Assembly (NCBI RefSeq): GCF_949987535.1
Contig: NC_080069.1
Span: 49,590,391-49,654,390 of the forward strand
DNA from: Balaenoptera acutorostrata
Lineage: Eukaryota > Chordata > Mammalia > Artiodactyla > Balaenopteridae
Direction: 5' to 3'
Length of the DNA stretch: 64,000 nucleotides
The translations under genes were made by a program, and so were the position numbers. Shown piece after piece: positions 1 to 48,651 of the stretch (positions within the stretch are counted from its first letter, which is position 1; each line of letters starts with the position of its first letter). A model generated the notes under the pieces. It saw only the letters and a program-made list of their open reading frames with translations. It was not told the DNA's origin and made no database searches.

Positions 1-2838
1 TAATTACATCACAAGATAGCCATATAAGTATTAAAGAGTTTCCATCATTCAGCAAGCATTCATATTATTACTCTACATGATTCTCTACTTCAGGTCTGCA
101 GAATCTAGTGTAATATTATACACCCTGAGGAAAGGTCAAAAGACTCCCTTCTTGTCAGTTCATATAGTATGTACAGGCATGGGAAGGTATAAAGGACAGC
201 CTGAAACTGTTCCAAGATACCCTTCTTTTGTTTATCTTCCTTTCCCTCTTTTCTTTTTTCTCACTCTCTGCCAAAGAATAAAGTAGTAGATTTAAATATG
301 TAGTAGAAATTTTAGATAGAGGTTAGATACAACCATTCTGGTTGATTTTGATTGTTTTTAATTCTTTTAGCTGGTAGCCTCAAATTCTATCAGCTAACAT
401 AGTTCTCAAGTGACTCTGAGAAGTACTTGGTAATTAATTTGAGTATGGGGGCCAGGAACAGTAACGCATTCCAAAGAATACACTGTATACAGGAATACTG
501 TCAACTACAAATTCAAAAGAAATGAGTTCAGGATTATCCTGAGTGATCTTTGGGAAAGAATGCTAAATCTCTCCTTGGATAAACCTTCTGAATAATTTCC
601 TCTTTGGCTCTGTGCAAGCATAATTATGACAGCTACTCAAATAACTATATCACTTTAAAAAAAATTTACCAGATGAAAGTATAGAGAAGAAAGCATAAAT
701 TAAAACTGCACACATTAAAAAGAATGTAGTAGATATTCATGTATTCACACAGAAATATATTTATAATACATTATTGAAAGAAAAGGACAAGATAAATAAG
801 AATGTATACATATAGCACTGTCCTCATTTTGGAAAATACTAAAACCATACAATTATATATGGATGTGTGTTAGTGTTTGTAAATGGATAGAAAAAGGTCT
901 AGAAGGATACACATCACACCTTAGACAATGGTTATACCTGGGGTAGAAGGAGGGAACTCTTTGACACTTTTCCTTTGCATGTTTTACAACAAGCATTACT
1001 ATTTTAGTAATTGCAAAAATTAGTTAAAGAACCTGGCAAACAGTAGGTGGCCAATATATTTCAGATTCCTTTTATAAATATTTAATAAGCATAAATTCTT
1101 ACTATTAGAATAATAGAAAAAGATACCCTAGCTCAGTACCATATATATGAAGACTTTAGAAAAATCATTTCAGTATGAGTTGATGATGATGTTGATAATA
1201 TTACCTAAAACTCTAGAAAAATCTTAAAACTTTAAGAAAACCTAACTTTAACAAAATTATTCCCTCCAAAAATTGCTGCTCTTCTTATGAATTAAACACG
1301 GGACCCAACATTATCTCTAGTTTGCAATTAGTCTACCGTCCGAGCTTGAGTACCTCACACGCACCTTATGAGATAGGCAAAACCATCTCTTGTGAGCATC
1401 AGAGAAATAACTATGAATATTTTGGAGTATTCATTTCTTTCTATGTAAATATAAATATATATATATCTTTATGTTAAACTGATACCACAGTGCTTTTTTC
1501 ACTTAATACTGTACTATAAAGATATATTATTTCCAGAAATATTTTTTGAAAATAATTTTTAAAGGCTACTTAATAGCCGATTATAGGGATAGACATATAA
1601 TTTATTTAAGATTAACCTGTTGTAAGGCCATTTAGGCTGTTTTCAAATTTTCACTATTATAATTATAATGAAAATGTAATAAATATCCTTACAGGATATT
1701 ATTCTGCTTAGAATTATCAGCTTATAAAGTTTACCAATTCTTTCTAATGTGGTGTGTTTCTCTTACTGATTCACTGATTTATGACACTCTCTATCTTACG
1801 TTAAGCTCTTAACATTGACTAGAGTTTGTTTCTAGGCTGCTGTAGCAACCAGAACACTGTTTTACTTATTACTTATATTTTTATATTAGAGTATTGTACT
1901 TTTTCTTATTTTTGCCTTTGTACCATTCTAGGTGAATGTTAGAATAGTTTTACAATGATATTCCTTCCCCTACCCCAAGAGAAATCTCAAGGAATTTTGA
2001 TTGGACATAGGATTTATAGCTTTAATACAGAAAGAGCTTTTACAAATGAGTAAACTTTCTTTTTTCATTTTAAGAGTCTGAACTCTATGTATGACATATA
2101 TGTTGCAAATACTTTTTTTTTTAACCAGTTTGTCATTTTTCTTTTAACTTTTATGATGTTTTCAATTTTTGTAAATTCAAATATATGAATATAAAAATAC
2201 TTTCCCTTTCAGTACTTGATGTTTCCTGTTATTTTTACAAAGGCCTAGCCTATGCCAAGTTTATACAAAATACTTACCTATATTTTCCTCTAATACATTT
2301 ATGGTTTCATTTTTTAAATATAAAATTTCTAAAATATCTAGAATTCTGTGTGAGGGAGGGATCTGGTTTTTTAAAACAAATGGTTTACCAGTTATTTGAG
2401 TGCACTACTGAATACTCCATGTTTTTCCAACTAATTTGAAATGCACTACTGAATGCATGCACTACTGAATACTCCACGTTTTTCCAACTAATTTGAAATG
2501 CCACCTTAATCATTAATTAAATTCTTACACGCTTGATTCCATTCCTGGTCTTTTCCATTTCACTTGGTTTTGGCACCAATACACTATACCACTTAAATTA
2601 TTGTAACTTTAAAATAAATTTGAATATCAGCATGAGCAGGGCTCTTTCTCTTAACAGTGTCTTTCAAACATTCTCCCACATTTATACTTCTAGATGTTTT
2701 CCAAAAAACATACTTATATAATAGTATGTTTTCTTTATAGAATAAAGAAAAACAAAGAAGAATCTCTTATTATAGACAAGCTTTCCAAATTCTACCAGGA
2801 TATACGCATAATAATTCAATAATTTGTTTTAAACTTAC
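1..2838 (-). other. IFT74: IFT74 intron 2 (partial)
   Basis: AT-rich intronic DNA with no coding exon seen. About 1418-2180 resembles an old L1 3' end in antisense. A 57-bp tandem duplication lies at 2401-2502. Short AT-rich runs such as 1450-1464 are simple sequence. Confidence 0.7.
2401..2502. repeat. 57-bp tandem duplication
   Basis: Copy 1 begins at 2401 and copy 2 at 2458, both starting tgcactactgaatactcca. The shared 40-odd bases differ at one position (ccatg/ccacg), and a partial unit is seen at 2442-2457. The high identity points to a recent duplication. Confidence 0.9.
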
Positions 2839-2973
2839 TCCAGTTGCCACTCGAATATTTCCTGATGGGGGTCGTATTCCAGAAGGAGGCCTTCCTGTCA
2901 ATCCAATCCCACCTCGAGAAACAGGGCGAGCTGCTGAAGGTTTGTGATTACTGGCCATTGCTCACTTTAACCA
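2839..2973 (-). CDS. IFT74: IFT74 exon with start codon (partial gene)
   Basis: On the minus strand an exon runs from acceptor CCAAACAG|TGG (first base 2973) to donor CTGGA|GTAAGT (last base 2839). Coding starts at 2958 and gives 40 codons, phase 0. The protein begins [17 protein letters not shown] and ends SGNIRVATG, the known IFT74 N-terminus. IFT74 pairs with IFT81 in the intraflagellar transport B complex; its basic N-terminus, rich in Arg and Gly here, helps bind tubulin cargo. The remaining exons lie left of position 1. No other IFT74 coding exon was seen in 1-2838. Confidence 0.93.
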
Positions 2974-5900
2974 CTGTTTGGAAACAAGGAATAGGTCTCC
3001 TTTGGTATCTTCTGTAGCAAGATAGTAGTGACCTGCATACCCTTCCTTCAAACATTTAATCCATGATGACTTTTCTTGCCAATTGCCATTCCAGGTATCA
3101 CTACGTACAAGGTTGAGCTCGCTTTAATTCTATTCAGATTTGACAATCATGTTCGATTTAGAACCATGGAATCATTTATTACAACATGCCCTCCTCATTT
3201 CCCTGTTATCTTATCAAAATGCAAGCCCCTCTAGATATCTTTCTCTCTTGGACTCTCATCCCATACTCTAGTAAGCTTTCTCTCTCCCGGCAAAACCAGT
3301 ATCTTTCTTCTCTGCCGATATTTTCTCTGTGATTTCTGGTCTATAATAAACTCCTTTATATTCTCAATCCTATTATAAATAGTTCCTTTTACACTTTGCC
3401 TTAACAGGTTCCTGTCTTCTCCTGAAAATGCTTTTGGTAGTGAAGGCTGTTTTAGCTTCCTGTCCCACAATTCCAAAGCAAAGGAGTACACCGCACTCTC
3501 CTTGCTCCACAATGTCACTGTCAAAACATTATTCTTCCAAGTTTTTAAAAAATTAAACAGGATTCTCTTCCCTTGAGGACCAAATAATGCAACTATATTG
3601 CCTTGGATCTTTCTTGGTTGCTTCTATCTAGGGACCTCCTAATCTCTCCCCCATGTTTACTAAAATCTTTTGTTCACAGTCCTCTATTCCAGTACCACCA
3701 ACATCCTGGATGACTTCCACATGGATACTGGATTCAATATGTAACATTCTAGCTTCACAGTTCCCTGACCTAAATTTCAGAATCATTTCAACTCTATTTT
3801 AGTCATTCATAGCCATGGCCAGAGCTGGAGCTTGTCATCATCTGGAATTGCTTCATCTCAAATATCTTAATTGAAATACTTTATTCTCTGGCCTTAATTT
3901 CCTCTCCTTCTACCTTTTTTCTCACCTTTATTCTCACTACACCTCCCCTTAAACTATTTCCTTTATTCACTCATTCTCTCCCAGTTTACCAGCCCCCTCC
4001 TTTACTCATCAGAATATATTATTATTTAAAGTTTTGGCTAATAATTTAAAATAGCATTTTAAAATTATGGGTCACAACCTATTAGTAGCTTATGAAAACA
4101 ATTTAGCAGGTTATGACCAATATGGTTTAAATATGAAATAAAATAGAAAATACAAGAGAGTTCACTGCACATAGGAAGAGTACTGTTTCATTAAAATTTT
4201 TTTCATTTATATTTATACAAATTTACACACATGTGTATACTGGTGTATAATGTAAAATATATGTCCTATTATAGGTCATGTTCAAAAGAGTTTTAAAGAT
4301 ACTGAACTAGAGACAGAATATGGAGAAAAAGAGTGCCCAAGACTCTGGCCTCAGGAATGTCAATACCTAGAGATTGCACAGAAGAGGAGAAACTAGTATA
4401 AGAGACTGAAAACGAAGACTCAGAAAGCAAACAAAAAACCAGGAGTGTGTGTCAGAGATGCCAAGAAAAGGCAGGAATGGTCAATGCCATTTTCTGCTGG
4501 GAATTCAAGTAAGATGAATACTGAAATGTCCATTGGAATCCCCATCCAAGAAACCATTAGTGACCTTGAGGAGGTCAGTTTCAAGGACGCCTTTCCTTCT
4601 CAATATTAAATTACTGTCTCATGAGCACCATCAACAAATTTGCATCCTCGAACTCTTCTTCAACCCTTCTGGCAAAATCAGAAACCATTCTCTACATTCA
4701 ACCTGGACTGCTGAACACTGTTGATGGAAATCCCAAGACTGTACAGACTGGAGAACTGCAAAGCCATAGTCACCAAATTTAGATGGACCCTCATCTCAGA
4801 AATTATTTTATTTATCCTTTATAAGCTACTCTGTCCTTGATGATTCCAATTCTTAACCACTTTTCCAATTAAGTCTGTCCCTGCCACTCTCAGCAGATGA
4901 CTCAATTTCATAATTGAGAAAATTAAGACATGAAATCTATCACATTTGGAGCACACACTTACCTATAAATACCCTGACCTCCAATCTCAATAGCCATCCT
5001 TTCTCTCATTCAAGATCAGTCTCTATTCTGATTTATCCTCTTGATCCCATACCTCTGGGACATTAGCTTCCCTCTCCTTGCCAACCTCCTTCTCCCTCAC
5101 CCCTGCCCCAATCTCCTTTGGGGCATTATCCAGCTCTTACGTATGTCTTTAAACTGTCTCCTTTCTTTCAGTCTGTTATCATGTTCCATTCTTTCCTAAC
5201 CTTAAAAACTAATTTCTTGATCCTGAAACCACCTTTAATACAGTCTTATATGTCCTTTTTCTACACAGGCAAACTCTAAAAAATAGCTTATATCCATTAT
5301 TCTCTACTTTTTCCACTTCCTCTATCTCCTGGATTCCTACTCTTCCATTCAAATGGTTCCTGCCAATGCAGTTAGGAATGTAAATGTCATCTCTCTGTTA
5401 CTGGTGTCCACTCTTACATGAAACCATCTCCGTGACACTCCCCTCTTCTGTTTCTCCTTTTTCAGTCTCCATCTTATTCTACCTGCCTTTATTAGCAGCA
5501 TTTCCCAAGATATCATCCACAGTCTATTTTTCTTTTTCCTCTTTAAGCTCTCATTGTGCCACCTCATCTACACTCAGGGTTTTAACAATTAATAAGCTAA
5601 TGACTCACAACACGTTATCTCCAGTCCTGACTTCTCACACTCCTAGGTGTTTATATCCAAATAATTACTCGACATTTCCACTTCAATATATCATCAGTAT
5701 TTCAAAATAAATATATCTAAATGTAAACTCATTGTCATCGCCCCCAGATTTGTTCTTCCTCTTGGTACCAACTCCTAGCCATACAAGCCAGAAACGTAGT
5801 CCTTGATTTCTGCCTCTTCCTCATTCCCCATAGCTAATGAAATACTACTACTGATTTTATGCCTAATGTTTAAAATCTAACTTCCTCTCCATTCCTATAG

Positions 5901-7329
5901 TACTGTTCGTGGTCTCATGGACTCAAGTGGATTATAATACTGGCCTCCTGAGTGGTCCCCTTGCATAACACACATCTTGCCTGTTATCCTCCCTAGGAAT
6001 CCTTCAACGACCAGACCATAACCACCCTCACCTTCTTCAATTTGAATTTACAGGGCTGACCTAAATGCTACGATGGATCCACACACATCTCTATCCCAGG
6101 ACCTATCACACCAATTGAAATAACCTGCTTAAGTATTTCTCTACCTTGAAGGCAAGAGCTGGATCTTATTTATCTTTATACCCCCAGCATATATCTCAGT
6201 GCCAGAGAAAAACTTTCTGTTCTTTTGTACCATCTGAATTTCCTCCCACATGAAGGCATTGCCAGTTACAAAAATTTACTAAATTATTAAAAAGGAAACA
6301 AATCATTTCTCAAACTAAAATGGGTTCTCAGTTTCTATAGCCCATGCCCAGTACTTCTTCCCTGGCTTTCCTTACCATCATTCATGATCAGTCCTTGGAT
6401 TACTTCTCGTCTCTACATAATATTTCATCCTTTTCTTATAACTTGAACTAGGCTGATTACTCATAAATCAGTATCTCCTGTTCTGTCCTTTAAACTGGGC
6501 ACCAATTCTAAGTGTTCAACTGTTTACTGGGAATTTCTATTCAGATATCCCATTATCACTTTATATTTAATATGTTCACGCCAAACTTACAACCTTCCCA
6601 TTCCAACTAGCTCCATGATTCTATTTTCTTGCCGTTTTGAACTCTTCGGACAAAGTAGTAGAATTACTACTATTATTATTTCAAATAGAAAAGTGAGTTT
6701 CATGAAACAACTTTTTGAAAGGCAGACAAGGTCTGTGGTCAAAACGGTTTCTCCCAGAGAAAGCTAATACAATAAACCTGTTTCCAGCAGAATTAGTCAG
6801 TGTTAATCCAGCTTTCCTGAGGAACTTTAAGAAAATGTACGATATATAGACTTTCCACCTGATTTTCTTTGCTACAGCTTTACTATCGTGGAAAAAGTTT
6901 AGTTAGCATTAGATCAGTTCCGCCGGGTAAAATAAAAAGGAGGGGCACCAGTAATAAATATGCCACTAACTCCGGGGTTAGTCCTTCAAATGTTCACACA
7001 ATCGCTGGGGTTATTCACACAACCAGAGAGGTTCCAGAAAGTTTAGGGATGCTAACGGAGCTCCGTCAGTTACCAGCCATATTATCTCCCCTCTGGACGT
7101 GTTTCCTCATCTGCAGTGTGGCAGCGAGCTCCAGCCTGCACAGCCGTTGTGACGATTCCAAATACTTTACATGAAACATCTGGCTCCTAATTATTACAAT
7201 CATTATCCTCCCCGAATCAACCATTTTAATATATATGAAGAAGTGGAAAGTTGCTAAGTCCCTTCCGCTCTGACCAACAGACAGAAATCTATTATTACTT
7301 CGAGTAAAATCCCTCAGCCCACAGTGAAC
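2974..7329 (-). other. IFT74: IFT74 intron 1, largely L2-derived
   Basis: No exon found. From about 4830 to 6220 the plus strand resembles the 3' half and tail of an L2 LINE in sense orientation: a T/C-rich reverse-transcriptase remnant, then a tail like 'gcaagagctggatcttatttatc...cagtgcc'. 3240-4000 may be a further fragment. 6230-7320 holds no feature I recognise. Confidence 0.55.
4830..6220 (+). repeat. Decayed L2 LINE, sense orientation
   Basis: Pyrimidine-rich strand with recognisable L2 stretches: the block around 5440-5560 (cagcatttcccaag..., ctctcattgtgcc) and the 3' tail at 6070-6205. All frames are broken. The assignment rests on consensus from memory. Confidence 0.5.
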
Positions 7330-7960
7330 TCCCTCTTGGAGGCGCTCGGATCGTTCCCTCTGGTCTCGCCTTGGCAGGTCTCCTCAGGGGACTGTTTGAG
7401 GTCTCTCCTCACGCTCTGCCGGACTAGAAATGGGACTTCCTTGGCGGAGGAGAACACCTAAGAGCTGGATTTATTTTGTTTGAAACGCATCAGCATCTCC
7501 AAGGCGAAGATAATCGGCAAGGGAGGCAAAGAGGGAGAGTTTGGACCCGGGATTTCTCACCTCCGCCGGCGCTGAGGGCGCGGAAGGAGGGAGGTCGCTC
7601 CGCGGCGGGGCGCGGAAGGAGCGAAATCGCACGACTCAAGGGCACTCGCACTTCTTTCCGAGCCCTCCACCACCGCGTAGCCCTCCAGTCGGGTCCGCGA
7701 ACCCGTTAGCTCACCCGAGACGCCCCGCTCACCTGCGCGCAGCTTTCCTGGGCCCTCAAGGCCTAACCCCTAGTGGCCGCGTGCCTTCGCGTCTCCCGGC
7801 AACGGGGGCTGGTCGCGGTGAGGCCCCCTCCTCCTGATTGGCCAATCCTCGGCCTTCGCTCAGTGAAGCGAGAGTGAAATGATCTCGCGAGGTTTGAGGA
7901 CTAACTTCTGTTACCTCGACACCTCTGGAAGACAGGGAGAACGGCGAGTTGGCTAGGGAA
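7330..7960. promoter_or_regulatory. CpG island, probable IFT74 promoter
   Basis: CpG-dense DNA, strongest at 7530-7810, between AT-rich flanks. It holds the perfect palindrome gattggccaatc (7836-7847), which has a CCAAT box on each strand, and tctcgcgag (7883-7891), close to the TCTCGCGAGA promoter element. Its place upstream of the IFT74 start exon on the minus strand supports the assignment. Confidence 0.75.
7733..7790 (-). other. IFT74: Candidate noncoding first exon of IFT74
   Basis: In the CpG island the minus strand reads GCGCGCAG|GTGAGCGGGG, a strong donor, with the last exon base at 7733. The donor would splice to the acceptor at 2973. An NF-Y-type palindrome at 7836-7847 would sit about 50-100 bp upstream of the start. 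The upstream edge (7790) is a guess. An alternative minus-strand donor is at 9763-9758 in the PLAA CpG island. Confidence 0.5.
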
Positions 7961-8744
7961 GAATATTTTATTTAAAAACCTTGGTTTTCTTTGTAATCAG
8001 AGTAACCTCTCTTGATTGTGTGCATGACCTGAACTCACTCCAGCGAGTTTTATCATATCGCTGTGTAACATCATTTGTAATACATCAGACTTTTTAATAA
8101 GAATTATTTGAAGTTATTCCGTGGCAGGCAGCATTCATTGTACAGTCTTTTTGTTTCTCATAAGTAGTAGTTTCCTTCCTGTTAGAAGGAAGGAACACAA
8201 CATACACGATACAGCATTAAGTATTGATGCGATTCTGGTACCATATGTTTCATTTCATTGAAAGCTTTATACCTTTAGGCTTCCTTTCAGAGTTATTTTG
8301 TGAGGAGGGCTGAATTAAAAGCAAAGTGGTCTTAAAATAATTATTTTAAAATCAAATGTTTTTTAAACATGGTTTTTAAAAAAATGAGAATTATGTCGTC
8401 TCAAATCCTACTTCTCTAATAAAAGTAACTTGCAGTTTGTTTTTTTTCCCAGTCTTCCTATAGACAGCTTAAATATGATGGGAGTTCAAAAAAAAAAAAC
8501 GTGATGGGAGCTCTAAACATACATACATATTGGACTTTTAACATTTTCACATTATTCCCATCTTGCATACATTTTTTATGCCCAGATTTATTCTCTTGTA
8601 TGCCCGCCTTCAAGTAGGTTAAAATCAGTGCAATACAAAATGAAATAATGTCATGTGACTGAGTTCTCAAAGTTTGTAAAACATTTTCATGTAATTATTC
8701 CATTTGAGACCAACATATTTGTAGTGGTCATTTGTTATCCTTAT
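7961..8744. other. Intergenic, nothing recognised
   Basis: AT-rich DNA between the IFT74 CpG island and the LTR-like element. Apart from poly-A and poly-T runs, no exon or clear repeat is visible. Confidence 0.5.
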
Positions 8745-8754
8745 GGTCGCTGTA

Positions 8755-9375
8755 GTGAAGGGTGGTAGAATTTGCCATCCCAAAATATGCCACTTTGGTA
8801 TTATAAGGATTATTTGGAGGGGAAGGCAATTGAAAAGCAGGTACAGGAAAAGTTCTCTACTATTCTGCTATTTGCATAAAAGCAGAATATAAATTTTCAA
8901 AGTGCCCCTCCTTGCTTCTTAACCAGGAAGGACAAAAGTTAATCATTGGAGACAACTTTAGACCTTTACCATCCTGGAGACTGCACCAAAAGAATCTACA
9001 TAAAAACTTTAGTAATTAACCTTTAACTACTGTTAGTTTCCCATATAGTCGGCTTCCCATAATTTGCTGCCTCTAAAGATTTAAAAGTTCTTTTCTTTTA
9101 TCGCTTGTGTAAAAATTTATTGTTCCTTTGTTAAGATGCTATATAAGCCCAAGCTCTCGTCACCTCTTTGAGTTATTCATCTCTGAATTTCTCCCTTGTA
9201 TATACGAGGTACACGTTAAAACACCTGTTTTTCTCTTGTTACTCTGTCTTTTGCTCCAGAGCCCCAGCAGAAAACTTTTCTGCTGGAAGAGTAGCAAGAA
9301 AAAAAGATATATCCTCTCCTACAACCTCTAACTGTCCAACTATTCCGTATGTTGTCTCACAAAGAAGCTACTGAC
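8755..9375 (+). mobile_element. Solo LTR-like remnant of an endogenous retrovirus
   Basis: Resembles old mammalian LTRs of the kind that begin near 'gtggtagaatttgccatcccaa' and carry a promoter-like tatataag (about 9140-9147) about 230 bp from the 3' end. No gag, pol or env is attached, so it would be a solo LTR. It lies between the divergent IFT74 and PLAA CpG islands. Edges and family are uncertain. Confidence 0.45.
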
Positions 9376-9779
9376 ATTTCTCCCTTAGTGTTTTCAGACA
9401 TTTAAGTTAGCCCCAGCATTTGCCATTTGTATAGAGATGTGACAGTTTGAGAGAAAATTTTAAATCTTTGAGTTAACACATAAAATAAAACTTTTTAAGT
9501 ACCAAAATCCCGGTTTAGTATTCACAGAATTCAAGGAAAGTGATTTGTTTCCAACTTGGCCCCAAGCTCTCTCGTTTTAATTTAAAAAAGTTTAGATTGG
9601 GAAAAAAAAAAAATCTCGGGAAACTACGCAGAGAAGGTTTGGGGAAATCGGCGGCGTTAAGCCGGCCCCCAACAGTACACGCGACTCAAACTCAGCCACA
9701 AAACAGCCCACAGCACAGCGGACCAAGATTTAAAATACCCGGATTGGCGCGCCTACGACTCACGCCCCGCCGGCGCGTG

Positions 9780-9798
9780 GCATTGTGGGATTTGTAGT
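9780..9798 (-). promoter_or_regulatory. ZNF143/Staf-type binding site
   Basis: The minus strand reads actacaaatcccacaatgc. This matches the ZNF143 (Staf) site both in the ACTACA part and the CCCAYAATGC core. Such sites are frequent at CpG-island and bidirectional promoters. Binding is inferred from sequence only. Confidence 0.75.
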
Positions 9799-10000
9799 CC
9801 GGCCCACATCCGGTATTACAATAAAAAGCTCAGCCGGGGCTCGGCGAGGACGCGGGCTTGGAAAGGATCGGGATTCGGACGCCCACTCCGAGGGGCCGGA
9901 CGGTGGTATCTCTTTCTCCGTTGGTGGTCCAGCGCGCATGAGGGAATCGAGCCTCGGCTCCTCAACGGCCTCAGCAGTCGGGACGCACACACTCTGCGTC

Positions 10001-10132
10001 ATGGCGGGCTAAGGCCGATGATGAATTCCGGTGTGCATGTCAGGGTTGCTGTGTCACTCGGCCCGCTGGGCGCGCCCCTTCCCGGCCGCCCTTCCGCACC
10101 GGCCTTCGGGCTCTTCCGGTCCCGACGCCCCT
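10001..10132 (+). promoter_or_regulatory. PLAA: Upstream ORFs in the PLAA leader
   Basis: The leader holds a minimal uORF at 10001-10012 (ATG GCG GGC TAA) and an overlapping uORF from 10018 that ends in TAA near 10132, out of frame with PLAA. A further ATG at 10037 is in frame with the main start and open to it (63 extra codons), but its context is weak (T at -3, T at +4). This suggests regulated scanning rather than a longer protein. Confidence 0.55.
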
Positions 10133-10225
10133 AACCTTCAGGCCCTCTCGCGCTGCACGCCCGGCCTCCCCGGCGGACTGATCTCGCGCGGTGCCAGGGC
10201 ACCGGGCGCCGGACCTACTAGTGCC

Positions 10226-46066
<35,841 letters not shown>

Positions 46067-46235
46067 CAGTGGGCTAGGGGACTGAGATTTTAAATTGTTA
46101 AGTGTTTTTTTTCTCACATTTCACATGACATTACAGATGATGAAAAGAATGCTGTGGATTAAGTAAAATTTCAGATCTTGTAAAGTGGGGGCGGGGAAGG
46201 GGAAACAAAGGAGAAATAAAATTTTTGCACTGATG
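46067..46235 (+). terminator. PLAA: PLAA 3' UTR with candidate polyadenylation signal
   Basis: After the stop the sequence is unique and AT-rich. The first AATAAA hexamer is at 46215-46220, about 150 nt past the stop, with T-rich sequence following. Cleavage near 46235 is an inference; a longer 3' UTR using a later signal cannot be excluded, because 46.2-47.8 kb shows no clear repeat. Confidence 0.5.
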
Positions 46236-46240
46236 AACTG

Positions 46241-47820
46241 TGAAATTTTCCTGGGTAATGGGGATAGGTTTTTTAATAGTTCAGAGATAAATTAAGAATG
46301 ATCTATGACCAACAGCAACACAACTACAGTGGTGTAGTTCCCTTACCTTAGCCAACTAGGAGAAGACAAGGGCTTTTATTTATGTAATCTGCTTTACTAC
46401 TTATATACCCCAGACTGTTAATTGTTGGTGGTTGTCTTTTATTTAATTTCTGCTCTACTCATTTTCATTGCTGGATTTCTTCAACAGCACTGATTGATTT
46501 CAAGGTCTTGTTTTAGGACAACTACTTTAGAATTTTTAAAATTAAGTTTGTTATAAATTATTCCATATATTGAAAAGATATAATTTCTTCATTTAAGTCC
46601 TTTGTAAATAGAAAGTTTGTTTGATGGCTCATTTTTAGTTGAAGTAAAAGCAAATTACTAAGCTGTGTTATGTGTATCAGTTCAGACGGATGAAGCCCCA
46701 AATTGACTACAGGCTTAATGATCTAGTTTCTTTTCCCCTTCACTATTTGAGGTAACTTCATTATTCATTCCAATTTCGATATCTGATTGTCTATTTTTGG
46801 TCATTTCCATTATATCAAAGGGAATTTGGAATGTGTTGAATATTATCAGGCAATTGAGCGAGCAAGAATACATCAAGCTGTTATTTGCAAGTCCAGAGAC
46901 TGTCATGGGAAATTAGTATTTTTGAGCCTCTAACATGGTCCCGGTATAGTGCTAAACACTTTGATATTTAATTCCCAAATCCTGTTAAATGTAGGGTGAT
47001 GTTACCTCTATTTTCAGAAGTAAAGATAGTGGGATGAATCATGATGGAAAAAAGGAAAAGTACAAACCATGCCATACTTCCTAGAGAGGGAGGGGGTCAC
47101 AAATTTGTCTATGAACATCCTAGCAACTAACACCAAGAGGGAACCAACCCATTAATTATATAAATTATTGTGTCTAAGAGAACCTTAATTTCTTAAGAGA
47201 AGTGAAACTATTCTTAATCTAAAATAGTGAGCATCATTCCCAACATTTATGATATATAGAACCATGAATTTCCTGGCTTGCCAGATTTGGAATGCCAAAT
47301 TGCAGTCTAAGAAGAACAGTTCTTCCCCAATAAGAGAGGAATGGTTTGATTGTCTAGATTAATCCAAGGAAAAACACTTGGAATATCAAAAGAATGGGTA
47401 AAATGTAAATTGAGGGGATATGTATTTTGCTAAGTATTAAATTGCAATTTTCTGGTGTGTACCCAGATGTTAAATATTGTTTGCTGGTTCCATTAGTTAC
47501 CCGTGCTTTGCTTTTTGTTGAATTGGGATCTAGGGGGTTAAGTCAAAGTTAAATGACTGCATTAAGAGTATAACTGGGTCAGCCTGGTGCAGTGCTTACA
47601 ATACAGTGCTTTCTTTTTAACATGTCATGTTTAGCATGCAATTGTAAGTACAATTTATCTGCAATATTTTGAAATACTAGGTACCTTTGAATAATGGTAG
47701 GATGTAAAGTCTTCGTTAAGAATAGGAGTTTACTCTTCAAAATGTAAGGGGTGGCAAATGGTAAACACTGTTTGCTTCCCATTAGTGTACAAGTGTTTTT
47801 ATAACCACTTTTATTATACT
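46241..47820. other. Intergenic DNA after PLAA, nothing recognised
   Basis: Unique-looking, AT-rich. It could include an extended PLAA 3' UTR, but nothing in the sequence proves this. Confidence 0.4.
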
Positions 47821-47829
47821 GTTATGTCA

Positions 47830-48420
47830 TGTTTATTGAAGAAAAATTACAAAATACAGTTTAGCAAAAAGGAAAAAAAATCCCACTTGAAAGATAAGTG
47901 ATAAGTGGTGATCTAATTGTTTTAAAGATTTTTTTTAAGTTACTTTTTTCCATGATTCCCTTATTATTTTTTTCTGAATAGAAAAATACACATTCATTGA
48001 ATAAAACACACACACATTAAATAAAAATTGCCTATAATTTCACTACCCACAGAGAATCATTCTTGACATCTTGTGCCATATCAATTGGTATGTAAACATG
48101 TTTTATTTTTTTAAAAAAGGATTGTATGATACACATTGTTCAATAACCTGATTTTTAAACTTGACATATAGTACACATATTTCCACCTTAATAAATATAA
48201 TATTATGTTATATCGATGTGCCCATTTCCTATTATCTGACATTGTTTCCTATTTTCAGCTATCAAGCAATGCTATGGCAAATCTCACAAGTTTCTTACTA
48301 ATTCCTTAGGATACATTTTATACTTGGAATTGGTGGGTCAAGTTAATGCACATTTTTAAACTTTGATAAATGTTGCCAAATCACCTCCAGTGGTAAAAGT
48401 CTTGGAGTTAATGTCCTTCA
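47830..48420 (-). repeat. L1 3' region, antisense
   Basis: 'cactacccacagagaatcat', 'gtgcccatttcctattatc' and 'tgttgccaaatcacctcca' are typical of old L1 antisense tails, as at 19400-20000. Confidence 0.55.
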
Positions 48421-48527
48421 TATTGCATTAGAAACAGTTGCCTGCAAAAGAGCTAAGTTATCATTGTCTCTAATTCATTAACTATTATAGTCCCTCTGGC
48501 ATTACATTTTTAAAAATGAGCATTTTA

Positions 48528-48651
48528 GGGAATTCCCTGGCTGTCCAGTGGTTAGGATTCCACGCTTCCACTGCAGGGGGGCAGGGTTCAATCCCTGGTT
48601 AGAGAACTAAGATCCCCCATGCCACACGATGTGGCCAAAAAATAAATAAAA
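48528..48651 (+). mobile_element. Short CHR-type tRNA SINE
   Basis: About 124 bp from 'gggaattccctggctgtcc' to the (AAAT)n tail. The duplication aaatgagcat/aaatgaccat (one mismatch) flanks it. Confidence 0.88.

Noticed and set aside
3231..3524. 97-codon minus-strand frame in IFT74 intron 1
   Set aside because: No recognisable domain, no splice sites that join to IFT74, and the surrounding DNA looks repeat-derived.
5349..5710. Overlapping open frames on both strands
   Set aside because: They lie in decayed L2 sequence; pyrimidine bias explains the low stop density.
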